Shown in pieces: positions 1 through 7,285 of a stretch of 8,571 nt of DNA. This DNA comes from Rickettsiaceae bacterium (GTDB lineage: Bacteria > Pseudomonadota > Alphaproteobacteria > Rickettsiales > Rickettsiaceae), in assembly GCA_022702085.1 (NCBI GenBank), contig JAKONF010000016.1, positions 1-8,571 on the forward strand, given 5' to 3'. Both the position numbers and the translations under genes were made by a program. Under the pieces are notes generated by a model. The model worked only from the letters and a program-made list of their open reading frames with translations. It was not told the origin of the DNA and ran no database searches. The first letter of the stretch is position 1; each line of letters starts with the position of its first letter.

Positions 1-1
1 G

Positions 2-985
2 CTTTTACCACTATTAGATGCCATTGCCTTAAAACAGAATATAACTAATTTGTATCTTGAATTTAATAATATTGGTGATATTGGAGCTGGATATGTAGCT
101 GACCTTTTACAAAAAAATAAACAAGCAAATGGAAAGTTGCATGTTATTGGCTTGGGTAACAACAATATAGGCAGCGAAGGGGCAAAGAGTCTTAGTGATG
201 TATTTGGAAATTGTAACTTATCGCAATTACATCTGTACAATAATATTATAGATGATGATGGTGTTAGAGCTATCGCAGATGGTCTTAAGCAAAATAATTT
301 AATTGATCAAATTCACTTAAGTTACAATATGGTAACCAATATTGGTCTACACTCCTTAATTGTGGCACTAGACACTGATAAATCAATATATAACATTACT
401 CTTCATGGTAATGCAATTGATGATGAAGGAGCCGACGAAATTATTAATGCTATGAAGCATAAATCATCACTAACAATCTATGTTGGTGAAAATAATATAA
501 GTAATTCCAAGATGCAGGAAATAGTAGATATTATAAATATGAGTAAAGAAGACCGCCAAGAATTACAAAGAGAGACTGAAGAAGAAGATAAAAACTCTAA
601 TTCAAATGATGGTGCAAATCCACCTACAGCAGATGATGAAAATAATGATAGTAGCAGCAATGGCGCAACAACTGAACCAGTAACAAGTGGTAATGAGGAT
701 AGCGGCAGCTCATCTACAGCGCCAGCAACAGAGCAGCCAGCCGATACAGGATCAAATAATGGTAACTCGACTCCACCTGTAGGTGATAATTCAACTGCGC
801 CAGCAAGTAGTGGCAGCCCTCAATCAGCTGAAAATGGTAGTAATAGCGATAATCCAACAACTGAACCAGCAGCAAGTGGTAATGAGGATAGTGGCAGCTC
901 ATCTAGGACGCCAGCAACAGAGCAGCCAGTTGATAACAACATGCCGGTAGCTGGTCATTCAAATGATGATTTACATATAGGTTAA
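2..985 (+). CDS. Leucine-rich-repeat protein with Thr/Ser/Pro-rich tail, 5' end missing
   Basis: The reading frame is open from base 2, with no stop before the TTG at 50, and the codons upstream of it already encode LRR sequence. The true start therefore lies left of the window and only the last 327 residues are visible. About six repeats of roughly 28 residues (nt 38-540) follow the ribonuclease-inhibitor/NLR pattern LxLxxNxI followed by a Gly-Ala-rich helix, for example LYLEFNNIGDIGA and ITLHGNAIDDEGA. A short charged stretch (nt 541-600, rich in Glu/Lys/Arg) leads into a low-complexity Asn/Ser/Thr/Pro/Gly tail to the stop at 983-985. The tail contains a duplicated segment (666-746 and 855-935). 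LRRs of this type bind proteins. In bacteria they are typical of secreted or surface host-interaction proteins, so an effector or surface-protein role is inferred, not shown. No enzymatic domain is visible in this part. A strong terminator follows at 1014. Confidence 0.85.
   Translation, partial: LLPLLDAIALKQNITNLYLEFNNIGDIGAGYVADLLQKNKQANGKLHVIGLGNNNIGSEGAKSLSDVFGNCNLSQLHLYNNIIDDDGVRAIADGLKQNNLIDQIHLSYNMVTNIGLHSLIVALDTDKSIYNITLHGNAIDDEGADEIINAMKHKSSLTIYVGENNISNSKMQEIVDIINMSKEDRQELQRETEEEDKNSNSNDGANPPTADDENNDSSSNGATTEPVTSGNEDSGSSSTAPATEQPADTGSNNGNSTPPVGDNSTAPASSGSPQSAENGSNSDNPTTEPAASGNEDSGSSSRTPATEQPVDNNMPVAGHSNDDLHIG
666..746 (+). repeat. 81-bp in-frame direct repeat, copy 1
   Basis: Aligns base for base with 855-935, offset 189 nt (63 codons, so in frame), with 73 of 81 positions identical by eye. 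It encodes a segment built around SGNEDSGSSS and PATEQP in the LRR protein tail. Confidence 0.9.
855..935 (+). repeat. 81-bp in-frame direct repeat, copy 2
   Basis: Second copy of the segment at 666-746. The eight differences are scattered: two around the first Val/Ala-Thr/Ala pair, one synonymous in the SGNEDSG core, three at TA/RT and two in the final Ala/Val codon. The 108 bp between the copies has related Ser/Ala/Pro composition, with a partial echo near 796-825. Confidence 0.9.
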
Positions 986-1013
986 TCACTGTAATTCCCA
1001 TCCATCCAACAAG

Positions 1014-1043
1014 AGCCACACTTTGTATTAGTGTGGCTTTTTT
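1014..1043 (+). terminator. Intrinsic terminator after the LRR gene
   Basis: A perfect 9-bp stem, AGCCACACT (1014-1022) with AGTGTGGCT (1030-1038), encloses a 7-nt loop and runs into six T residues (1038-1043). The T tract is only on this strand, so termination is for rightward transcription. It lies 28 bp after the LRR stop codon and separates that gene from the next one. Confidence 0.92.
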
Positions 1044-1077
1044 AATTTCCATAATTTTATGTTTTAATAAGCAAATG

Positions 1078-1099
1078 CAATTAACTAATATGTTAATTG
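1078..1099. promoter_or_regulatory. 22-bp dyad, possible operator
   Basis: Perfect inverted repeat CAATTAAC-N6-GTTAATTG in the gap between the LRR terminator and the gene at 1160. A weak sigma70-like pair, TTGTTT (1097-1102) and TACTGT (1119-1124) with a 16-bp spacer, would place the dyad over the -35. There is no T tract, so it is not a terminator. In DNA this AT-rich such a dyad can arise by chance. Confidence 0.35.
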
Positions 1100-1159
1100 T
1101 TTATTAAATAATTAATTCTACTGTGAAGAATCAAGCAGATGAAACTATAGGAAAATATT

Positions 1160-2674
1160 ATGAAAAGTGTAAATATGTTTTTAGATAAAGCTGCTAATAC
1201 AATTAGTGGGGTTGTAAGTTTTTTTAATATTTTTGAAATACTAGATGAAAAGCTAGAAGAACAAAAAGATAATTTATTGTATCCAAGAAATGATAGAAAA
1301 GCGTCAATAGCCGATGACAGTAGCAAAGTTAGTAAAAATTCAAATAGCGAGGTAGATAAAATAAATAATAAGCCAATTAGAAGAATAAAAAATGAGAAAG
1401 AAGATTCAAATAGTGAAGCTGACTCTGAAAGTGATGATTCAGTGGATTCTGAAAAAACATTTACTCCAACTACTATATCAAGACAGTCTACAAGTGATAC
1501 ATTAGAAGAGCTCAAAGAAAATCTTAGCAAAATTAGCGGTAAGAAGGTTGATAAAGAAGCGCTAGCTGAATTAAAGAAAATTATGGAGGATAAAAAAAAG
1601 TTAAAAGATCCTACAGATAAAGATTATCAAAAAAACGTTGAGGCACTTAAGTATGAAGTTAAAAGTTCCAATAGTCTACCACCATCCAGAGAGCAATCAC
1701 CAGAGCAATCACCAATAAGCTCACCTAGAAAGGAAGAAAATAAAGTAGAACATGGCAGTAAAATATTTAGTCAAAAACCTAAGAAATCAGATAAATTTGG
1801 CAGTGTTAAAAGAGTCAAACAAAAGAATAAAAATTCAGATACTTTGTCTCCATCTAAAAAAGCTTCACTTGATGAAGAAGATAAAGTAGAGTACGGAAGT
1901 AAAATTTTTACTTTAAAGTCCAAATCTAAAGTATCAGATAAATTTGTCAATATCAGAGAAGTGTTTAAACACAAAGATAAAGATTCAGATAGTCAGCCAT
2001 CATCTAAAAATTCTTCACCGATGCATTCTCCTAGAGAAAAGAGTAAAGAGGATGAAAGTAAATATAGTGATTCAAAATCTAAAATATCTCACTCAAAATT
2101 AGATGAATCTGTACATAATAAAGTAATTAAACATAAACATAAACATTTAGATAGTTCATCTCAGTTTGTACAACCATTAACTACAGAAGAACATAATAAA
2201 GAATCTGGAAATGATATTAAAAATTCAAAGAAGCCAGCAAAATTAACTAAATGTAAAGATGATTATATGGGCTCCGTAATCTATCCTGGAGCAGGAAGTA
2301 AGTTTGGACAACCAATAAAACCAAAAATAGAAGAGGAGCGTGAAGATACAGTAAAATTTAGTGATATCGAGCCAAACACTGAACCTCTTCAACCTTTAAT
2401 AATGGAGTTCTATACTGTTGAAGATTTAAAAAAAAGGGCAACCATAATAGATATGGGAACAGATAAAAAAATATCCATAGAATCTGAAGATGAATATAAT
2501 GACGATGTATTCAATAATGATCCAAGTGAAGAATATAATTCTGAGAATTTAGCTTCAGTAATTAAACCAATGGAAAGAATTGATGAAGGAAGTATTATTG
2601 GTGGTTCAGAGATACAGCATATATTAGCAGGTAATGGCTCAATAATTGTTCATAAAGCAGAAGATATTCACTAA
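1160..2674 (+). CDS. Ser/Lys/Glu-rich repeat protein of unknown function, effector-like
   Basis: I do not recognise a known domain in these 504 residues. The ATG at 1160 is supported by an AGGA ribosome site at 1149-1152, 7 nt upstream. Residues 6-32 form one hydrophobic or amphipathic stretch; the rest is highly charged and probably disordered, apart from a possible coiled-coil helix around 114-165. Residues about 192-291 hold two copies of a roughly 47-residue repeat marked by KVEHGSKIF (195-203) and KVEYGSKIF (242-250). Weaker echoes lie at about 300-335 (VIKHKHKH) and 379-389 (GSKFGQPIKPK). Ser-Pro motifs cluster at 180-190, 230 and 286-291; S188 and S230 fit the S-P-x-K/R pattern of cyclin-dependent kinases. 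A Lys-rich pair of clusters (206-209, 217-224) resembles a bipartite nuclear signal. The acidic C-terminus carries three GS[IV]I motifs (371, 477, 493). It has no classical signal peptide, so a type IV or type I secreted host-directed protein is inferred only. It is a single-gene unit flanked by terminators. Confidence 0.8.
   Translation: MKSVNMFLDKAANTISGVVSFFNIFEILDEKLEEQKDNLLYPRNDRKASIADDSSKVSKNSNSEVDKINNKPIRRIKNEKEDSNSEADSESDDSVDSEKTFTPTTISRQSTSDTLEELKENLSKISGKKVDKEALAELKKIMEDKKKLKDPTDKDYQKNVEALKYEVKSSNSLPPSREQSPEQSPISSPRKEENKVEHGSKIFSQKPKKSDKFGSVKRVKQKNKNSDTLSPSKKASLDEEDKVEYGSKIFTLKSKSKVSDKFVNIREVFKHKDKDSDSQPSSKNSSPMHSPREKSKEDESKYSDSKSKISHSKLDESVHNKVIKHKHKHLDSSSQFVQPLTTEEHNKESGNDIKNSKKPAKLTKCKDDYMGSVIYPGAGSKFGQPIKPKIEEEREDTVKFSDIEPNTEPLQPLIMEFYTVEDLKKRATIIDMGTDKKISIESEDEYNDDVFNNDPSEEYNSENLASVIKPMERIDEGSIIGGSEIQHILAGNGSIIVHKAEDIH
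1733..2032 (+). repeat. Two tandem degenerate ~47-codon repeats inside the Ser/Lys-rich gene
   Basis: Copy 1 starts near 1733 and copy 2 near 1874. Landmarks recur in order in both: an E-E-x-K-V-E start, GSKIF, SDKF, a Lys-rich patch with an N/D-S-D end, and Ser-Pro/Ser-Lys residues. The period between the GSKIF motifs is 47 codons. DNA identity is high only around the GSKIF core. Confidence 0.75.
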
Positions 2675-2691
2675 AATAACTTGGTTAACAT

Positions 2692-2726
2692 AAAAGTAAT
2701 TCTTATCACAAATGAGGATTACTTTT
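2692..2726 (+). terminator. Probable hairpin terminator after the Ser/Lys-rich gene
   Basis: A 14-bp stem with two G-U pairs joins 2692-2705 (AAAAGTAATTCTTA) to 2713-2726 (TGAGGATTACTTTT) around a 7-nt loop, 17 bp past the stop codon. The four T residues belong to the stem and no longer T tract follows, so efficiency is uncertain. The A/T ends would also allow termination on the other strand. Confidence 0.65.
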
Positions 2727-2788
2727 CTAATAAATACACAAGTAACCTCATTTCAACATCATTACATTGTCTATTAATATCTTTTTTA

Positions 2789-2816
2789 TTGCCTCATAAT
2801 TTCATTGAATTATGAT
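2789..2816 (+). promoter_or_regulatory. Predicted promoter of the MFS-queH operon with overlapping dyad
   Basis: A -35 TTGCCT (2789-2794) and a -10 TATGAT (2811-2816) are separated by 16 bp. An 8-bp dyad TCATAATT-N6-AATTATGA (2794-2815) fills the spacer and overlaps the -10, which would suit a repressor site. The expected start of transcription, near 2823, leaves almost no leader before the first ATG at 2827. Confidence 0.5.
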
Positions 2817-2826
2817 ATGAACTTTA

Positions 2827-4098
2827 ATGCATAGTGAATATACGAAGATGAAAAAAATTGTGATCTCTGGCATGATAGGTAATGCTTTAGAATGGTATGA
2901 TTACGCATTATATGCTCAATTTGCACCAATAATTGCTATGCATTTTTTTCCTGATTCTGAAATTAAAGAAATTCTTACTTCTGCAGTATTTGCAGCTGGC
3001 TTTATTATCAGACCTCTTGGTGGAATATTTTTTGGTTATATTGGCGACAAGTTAGGTAGGCGCATAGCTTTAGTTGTTGGTATTCTTACTATGGCTATAC
3101 CAACGGCAGCCATTGGGTTACTACCAGGATATTCTACGATAGGCATAGCTGCTCCAATAATATTAACCTTAATTAGATTAGTGCAAGGCTTCTCACTAGG
3201 TGGGGAATTTAGTGGTTGTATAGCTTACATAGTTGAGCATTCTCCTCTTAAATCAAGAGGAATAGCTGGTAGCGCAGCTTTTGTCAGCATGTGCGGCGGA
3301 ATGCTACTTGGTTTAGGTACTGCTAACATGTTCAATTATTTCATGCCAGAAGCTATTCTAGTTGCTTGGGGTTGGAGAATTCCTTTTATAATGGGACTAT
3401 TCATTGGTGGTATAGGACTTTATATTAGATCTCATCTATCAGAAAGTCCACTATACAAAGCTGCAAAGCAGCGGGGGGAATTATCGAAAACACCTTTAAA
3501 AGAAATATTACTCAATTATAAACTACCATTATTTGTTGCTATGGCTATTTACGTAACTGTTACTGCGCCATTTTATACAGCTACGGTATATTTAGAAAGT
3601 TTTATGCAATCTCTTGGTTATAGTAGATTTGAGAGTGGTATAGCAGGTAGCTTAATACTACTCTCTATGATGATAGTATTGCCTATCTCAGCTTACGTAT
3701 CTGATCGAATTGGCCGTAAGCCTGTATTGCTCATGGGCATATTCGCGCTTATTATTACCATTTATCCAATTTTTATGTTAATTGGTAGTATGAATTATAG
3801 CTATGCTTTATATGGAGTATTGTTGTTTTCTGGAATTCTTGCCTTTTATATGGGGCCAGTTCCTACTACCTTAGTTGAGATATTTCCAACCAAAGTAAGA
3901 TTTACTGGTATTGCTTTATCATACAATATAAGCGCGGCAATCTTTGGCGGTTCTGCGCCAATGATTGGCATGCTATTACTGAAGATAACTGGCAATAAGT
4001 ACTCGATAGCTTATTATTTAATTTCTCTTGCCATTTTTACTCTGGCTATACTAAAATACTATGCTGAAACTTACCAAAAAAATTTAGATGATAATTAA
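2827..4098 (+). CDS. MFS transporter, metabolite:H+ symporter (ProP-like) family
   Basis: A membrane protein of 423 residues with about 12 predicted helices and a long central loop (about 200-232), close to the usual length for the MHS subfamily of the major facilitator superfamily. Recognised features: [17 protein letters not shown] (18-34) in helix 1; the loop 2-3 motif GDKLGRR (73-79); [11 protein letters not shown] (120-130) with the following E137 in helices 4-5; the half-repeat of that motif SDRIGRK (292-298) in loop 8-9; and [11 protein letters not shown] (351-361). The family imports compatible solutes or organic acids such as proline, betaine, citrate or ketoglutarate with protons. 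The substrate cannot be read from the sequence, and ProP-like paralogs are numerous in Rickettsiales. The ATG at 2848 (residue 8, MKKIVISG) is an equally likely start, because it gives a usual 5' leader and the normal family N-terminus. No clear ribosome site precedes either. Its 3' end overlaps queH by 11 bp. Confidence 0.93.
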   Translation: MHSEYTKMKKIVISGMIGNALEWYDYALYAQFAPIIAMHFFPDSEIKEILTSAVFAAGFIIRPLGGIFFGYIGDKLGRRIALVVGILTMAIPTAAIGLLPGYSTIGIAAPIILTLIRLVQGFSLGGEFSGCIAYIVEHSPLKSRGIAGSAAFVSMCGGMLLGLGTANMFNYFMPEAILVAWGWRIPFIMGLFIGGIGLYIRSHLSESPLYKAAKQRGELSKTPLKEILLNYKLPLFVAMAIYVTVTAPFYTATVYLESFMQSLGYSRFESGIAGSLILLSMMIVLPISAYVSDRIGRKPVLLMGIFALIITIYPIFMLIGSMNYSYALYGVLLFSGILAFYMGPVPTTLVEIFPTKVRFTGIALSYNISAAIFGGSAPMIGMLLLKITGNKYSIAYYLISLAIFTLAILKYYAETYQKNLDDN

Positions 4099-4756
4099 TT
4101 ATAGTGATAATGACCCTGATATCTTCAAAGTTCCTGGTGGCCAAAACAAGGTACTAATGCATAGTTGTTGCGCGCCATGTAGTGGCGAGCTAATGGAAAA
4201 AATGATTGATAGCGGTATTGAACTTACTATTTTTTTCTATAATCCTAATATTCATCCTAAAAAAGAATATGAAATTCGTAAAAATGAAAATATTCGTTTT
4301 GCAGAAAAAATGAATATAGATTTTGTTGATGCAGATTATGACGTGCAAAACTGGTTTGCTCGGGCCAAAGGTATGGAGCATGAACCTGAGCGTGGTGTGC
4401 GTTGCAGCATGTGCTTTGATATGCGTTTTGCTCGCACAGCCTTGCATGCTTATGAAAATGGCTTTAAGGTTATTACTAGCTCACTTGGTATATCAAGGTG
4501 GAAAGACATGGATCAGATCAACGCCTCAGGGGCTAAATCAGTAGCTCCTTATGATGGAGTTGCCTACTGGGTTTACAATTGGCGCAAAGATGGCGGTAGT
4601 GCCCGGATGTACGAAATTGCCAAGCGCGAAAATTTTTATAAGCAAGAATATTGCGGCTGCATTTATTCTTTGAGGGATACTAATGATTGGCGCGAATCAA
4701 AAGGTAGAGAAAAAATCGCTATTGGAGAACAATTTTATTCAGACAAAATAAAATAA
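4088..4756 (+). CDS. queH: Epoxyqueuosine reductase QueH (former DUF208)
   Basis: QueH catalyses the last step of queuosine synthesis, reducing epoxyqueuosine to queuosine in the wobble position of GUN-anticodon tRNAs. It replaces the unrelated cobalamin-dependent QueG. The protein has 222 residues, typical for the family. The cysteine pattern is complete: HSCCAPC (C27, C28, C31), RCSMC (C106, C109) and EYCGC (C189, C191). These positions fit the iron-sulfur and iron ligands of the family. [17 protein letters not shown] (49-65) and [12 protein letters not shown] (129-140) are also family-like. The start at 4088 lies inside the end of the MFS gene, with no ribosome site of its own, so translation is probably coupled. 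Starting at M24 would delete the first strand leading into the CC motif and is unlikely. The other queuosine genes are not in the window. The gene looks slightly richer in GC than its neighbours. Confidence 0.95.
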   Translation: MIINYSDNDPDIFKVPGGQNKVLMHSCCAPCSGELMEKMIDSGIELTIFFYNPNIHPKKEYEIRKNENIRFAEKMNIDFVDADYDVQNWFARAKGMEHEPERGVRCSMCFDMRFARTALHAYENGFKVITSSLGISRWKDMDQINASGAKSVAPYDGVAYWVYNWRKDGGSARMYEIAKRENFYKQEYCGCIYSLRDTNDWRESKGREKIAIGEQFYSDKIK

Positions 4757-4778
4757 TAATTAACTATTGCTTTAAGGA

Positions 4779-5942
4779 TTAATTTTTCAACCAATAACTT
4801 TTTAGTACTTTAACTATTGGATTGTCATGATCGTAAGATAAAATTGGCTTTTCTCCTCTCTCAATTGCTTGCCAGTAACTATAAGATAATTTTTGTTTTC
4901 CTAGCTCATAATTCATACCCTCCCAGGTATCTTCTCTAAAAGCATAAACTGCACTATGCCATTTGTTTTCATTAAATACATCAATCAAATCTTGAAAATA
5001 TAATTCAATATTTGGCGTAGTTCTATTACCACCAAACTCACCAGCTAATATCCTGTTACTAGCTATATTATATTTGTTTTGAAAATCTATTATGGGTCTC
5101 AAATATTGAATTATTCTCTGTTTGTCCCAATAAATATTTTTAATTTTTCCTGGATATGAAAAATTTCCTTTATTGATTTTAGCTGTAGTATATGAATATG
5201 GCTCGTACATGTGAAAGGAATAAAGAATATATGGATCTTGCAGAATGCGTAAATCTTTAAAACAAAGAGGGCTACCATAAGAAGAACTTTCAACTATTAT
5301 AGGCGTAGATTTATCCACCTTTCTAACGGCACCGATAATCTCTTGGTAAAATGATAACAACATTGGTTGAACTTTATCTTGCTTTACCTGATCAATATCC
5401 ATGCTTGTAGAATCATATAAACGCTCAAGATGAGGTTCATTGAGGATATCATAACCTACTATGATATCATAATTTTTAAGAGTTTTAGCCAAATCTTGCC
5501 AAAATGCCGCTGCTTGAACTTGAAACTCGTTGCTTTGCCAAATTCTCAAATCATCTATATTATTGTTGTTTTGATTCCATCTAGAACCTGGTAAACTGAG
5601 CATAGTAATGACTACTGGCATTTTTATTTCGGTACAATAATCGAGAACTTTGATTAAATATTTGAGATCGTCATTATTGAGATTTTGATAATTGTCAGCA
5701 TTACCTACTAAAAAGTCACGTGTTTTACTAATAAATTTATCAGGAGCAATACGTAAAAAACCTATATTATATTCTTTAGCTTTAACAATTAGCTCTTTAT
5801 CTATGACTTGATTAAAAACATTAGCTCCAGCTCTTGGTTGGTTCCAAAAGTTTATTTTCTGCTCCTTGCCGTAAGAAAATTCTGATATAACATTTATCAT
5901 AATTAAAAATTTGAAGATTAGCAGGTAAGGATAAATTTTCAT
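4779..5942 (-). CDS. Secreted glycoside hydrolase family 5 (endoglucanase-like)
   Basis: A retaining glycosidase of 387 residues with a TIM-barrel layout. The N-terminus (K2, hydrophobic 4-20, possible cleavage near 24-25) looks like a signal peptide, so export to the periplasm or outside is expected. GH5 landmarks appear in order: FLRI with R64 on an early strand; DILNEP (165-170) with the acid/base E169; SFHMYEP (242-248) with H244 and Y246; AGEFGG (300-305) with the nucleophile E302; and the late aromatic segment FREDTWEGMNYELG (335-348) with W340. The active site therefore looks intact. The family acts on beta-1,4-glucans, mannans and related chains. The exact substrate and subfamily are not readable here, and no carbohydrate-binding module is present. 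The gene converges on queH with 22 bp between stop codons and no obvious terminator between them. It has its own promoter at 5972-6000 but no clear ribosome site. Confidence 0.9.
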   Translation of the reverse strand: MKIYPYLLIFKFLIMINVISEFSYGKEQKINFWNQPRAGANVFNQVIDKELIVKAKEYNIGFLRIAPDKFISKTRDFLVGNADNYQNLNNDDLKYLIKVLDYCTEIKMPVVITMLSLPGSRWNQNNNNIDDLRIWQSNEFQVQAAAFWQDLAKTLKNYDIIVGYDILNEPHLERLYDSTSMDIDQVKQDKVQPMLLSFYQEIIGAVRKVDKSTPIIVESSSYGSPLCFKDLRILQDPYILYSFHMYEPYSYTTAKINKGNFSYPGKIKNIYWDKQRIIQYLRPIIDFQNKYNIASNRILAGEFGGNRTTPNIELYFQDLIDVFNENKWHSAVYAFREDTWEGMNYELGKQKLSYSYWQAIERGEKPILSYDHDNPIVKVLKSYWLKN

Positions 5943-5971
5943 TGATGATAATAAACATGAATTTTCATACT

Positions 5972-6000
5972 AATATAACAGAAACCTTATTTTCAAGCAA
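5972..6000 (-). promoter_or_regulatory. Predicted promoter of the GH5 gene
   Basis: On the - strand, TTGCTT (6000-5995) and TATATT (5977-5972) are separated by exactly 17 bp. Transcription would start near 5965, leaving a leader of about 23 nt before the ATG at 5942. Confidence 0.55.
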
Positions 6001-6034
6001 CATTGATGATTATTGAAGTTTTTTTAATTATAAG

Positions 6035-6063
6035 TTGAACTTGATTATTTAATATAGTATTAA
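6035..6063 (+). promoter_or_regulatory. Possible promoter of the first ankyrin gene
   Basis: TTGAAC (6035-6040) and TATTAA (6058-6063) with a 17-bp spacer. The -35 sits inside a small palindrome AAGTTGAACTT (6032-6042). An alternative -10, TATAGT (6053-6058), has no -35 at a proper distance. It is divergent from the GH5 promoter at 5972-6000. Confidence 0.4.
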
Positions 6064-6095
6064 AGTCTTAATCATTAACTTAAATAATATAAATT

Positions 6096-7229
6096 ATGTC
6101 TAAAAATAAAGATATACGGATTCTAATCGAAGCCATCAAACATAATGATATTGAGCAGATCAAAGATTTAGTTAAGAATCAAGGTTATGATATCAATGCA
6201 AAAGATGAAGATAGAAATCCTTTAGTTTTTCAATTGTTGTACAGAAGTGACCAAATTTATTATAATACTTTCAAAATATTAGATAAACTTGGAGCTAACT
6301 TCGATGTAAAAAATGTTAGAGGTACAACTTTTCTAAGTAAAGTTATTGAATATGGAAATTTAGATGTAGTTAGACTAGTCCTTACTAAATCAATTGAGCA
6401 ACTCAATATGATTAATAATAGTGACGGTAAGTATCCATTATTTATTGCGGTTACCAAATGTAACGAGGATATGGTGAGGTTACTCGCTGAAGAATTTAAA
6501 GCTGATTTAAATATAAAAAGTAAAAATGGTAATCCATTAATTTTTAGTGTTCTTGATTTCTATAACTTTAATTATGAAATGGCTATGTTACTAATTAAAC
6601 TTGATACCAAATTGAACGTTAAAAATAGTATGGGAGATACTCCTTTAAAACTTGCAGTACAAGCACAAAAATATGATGTAGTAGAGGCTATGCTAGAAAA
6701 AGGGGCTTCATCAAATACGAAAGATAGAAAAGATAAATACATATTGCATTTTGCTTATGATACTAGAGACGAAAATTTAATGCGTCTCTTGGTAGAATAC
6801 GGAGCTGATATCAATTGTAAAAATAAAGAGGGAGACACGCTGCTGGCGTCAGCTGTTGGTGGTATAGGATCGTATTACCATAATAATTATGAATACAAAA
6901 TGGTCAATTTACTATTGGAACTTGGTGCAAGTCCTAATTTAAAAAATAAAGAAGGTGAGAGTATAATATTCAAAATAATTGAGCATGGTAAATCTGAAAC
7001 ATTGGATATATTTTTGGAGCATAATGGTAAAATCAACGTTACAAACAGAGATAAAAAATCTCCAGCGCAAGTTGCAATAGATAAAGAAATGCCCAATATA
7101 CTTGAATCTTTATTTAAATACGGTACTTCATGCACAGGACTTACTTCAAATAATCCAGAAATTAAAATAATATTAGATCAGTACATGAATCTAGGTGGTG
7201 ATACTGATACTCCTCAGGACAATACCTAG
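6096..7229 (+). CDS. Ankyrin-repeat protein 1
   Basis: This 377-residue protein consists almost entirely of about ten ankyrin repeats. Approximate spans are 7-39, 40-75, 77-111, 113-145, 146-180, 181-213, 214-246, 247-286, 287-319 and 320-352. Most end in the typical hairpin pattern D-(I/L/V)-N-x-K-(N/D)-x-x-G, and helix pairs such as NEDMVRLLAEEFKADLNIK are clear. The eighth repeat is lengthened by a loop (251-265, Tyr/Asn-rich). The C-terminal NPEIKIILDQY (353-363) is followed by a short polar tail. There is no signal peptide or membrane segment. Ankyrin arrays bind proteins; in intracellular bacteria they are often exported by type IV or type I secretion to act on host proteins, a role inferred here. 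The ATG at 6096 has no ribosome site, in contrast to the paralog downstream (7457). Its own terminator at 7286 makes it a separate unit. Confidence 0.9.
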   Translation: MSKNKDIRILIEAIKHNDIEQIKDLVKNQGYDINAKDEDRNPLVFQLLYRSDQIYYNTFKILDKLGANFDVKNVRGTTFLSKVIEYGNLDVVRLVLTKSIEQLNMINNSDGKYPLFIAVTKCNEDMVRLLAEEFKADLNIKSKNGNPLIFSVLDFYNFNYEMAMLLIKLDTKLNVKNSMGDTPLKLAVQAQKYDVVEAMLEKGASSNTKDRKDKYILHFAYDTRDENLMRLLVEYGADINCKNKEGDTLLASAVGGIGSYYHNNYEYKMVNLLLELGASPNLKNKEGESIIFKIIEHGKSETLDIFLEHNGKINVTNRDKKSPAQVAIDKEMPNILESLFKYGTSCTGLTSNNPEIKIILDQYMNLGGDTDTPQDNT

Positions 7230-7285
7230 AAACAACATCAGTTGCTATTATCAAAAGTAGCTCTAAATCACCTTCAGCTAGTTAT

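Noticed and set aside
50..52. TTG as the start codon of the LRR gene
   Set aside because: The frame is open upstream to base 2 and the upstream codons already encode LRR sequence, so the gene begins outside the window.
1093..1530. 145-codon open frame on the - strand
   Set aside because: It lies opposite the Ser/Lys-rich gene, and its Ser/Leu/Phe-rich product is what the complement of Lys/Glu/Ser codons gives. It has no ribosome site or family signal.
2127..2150. Lys-His run (KHKHKH) as a metal-binding site
   Set aside because: It is part of a degenerate copy of the internal repeat (compare VFKHKDKD at 268-275), and no other metal-site residues are nearby.
1733..2160. CRISPR-like or tandem DNA array in the Ser/Lys-rich gene
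   Set aside because: The repeats are coding, degenerate at the DNA level and in frame, with no uniform spacers.
4190..4544. Open frames on both strands inside queH
   Set aside because: queH is a clear family member with intact cysteine motifs across the region, so the other frames are by-products.
4791..4820. Inverted repeat CCAATA...TATTGG near the queH/GH5 junction as a terminator
   Set aside because: The 9-bp stem contains two G-U pairs and a long loop, lies inside the GH5 coding end, and has no T tract on either strand.
5940..6010. Direct repeat CATTGATGAT at 5940-5949 and 6001-6010
   Set aside because: Only 10 bp long, one copy overlaps the GH5 start codon, and no flanking structure suggests an insertion or attachment site.
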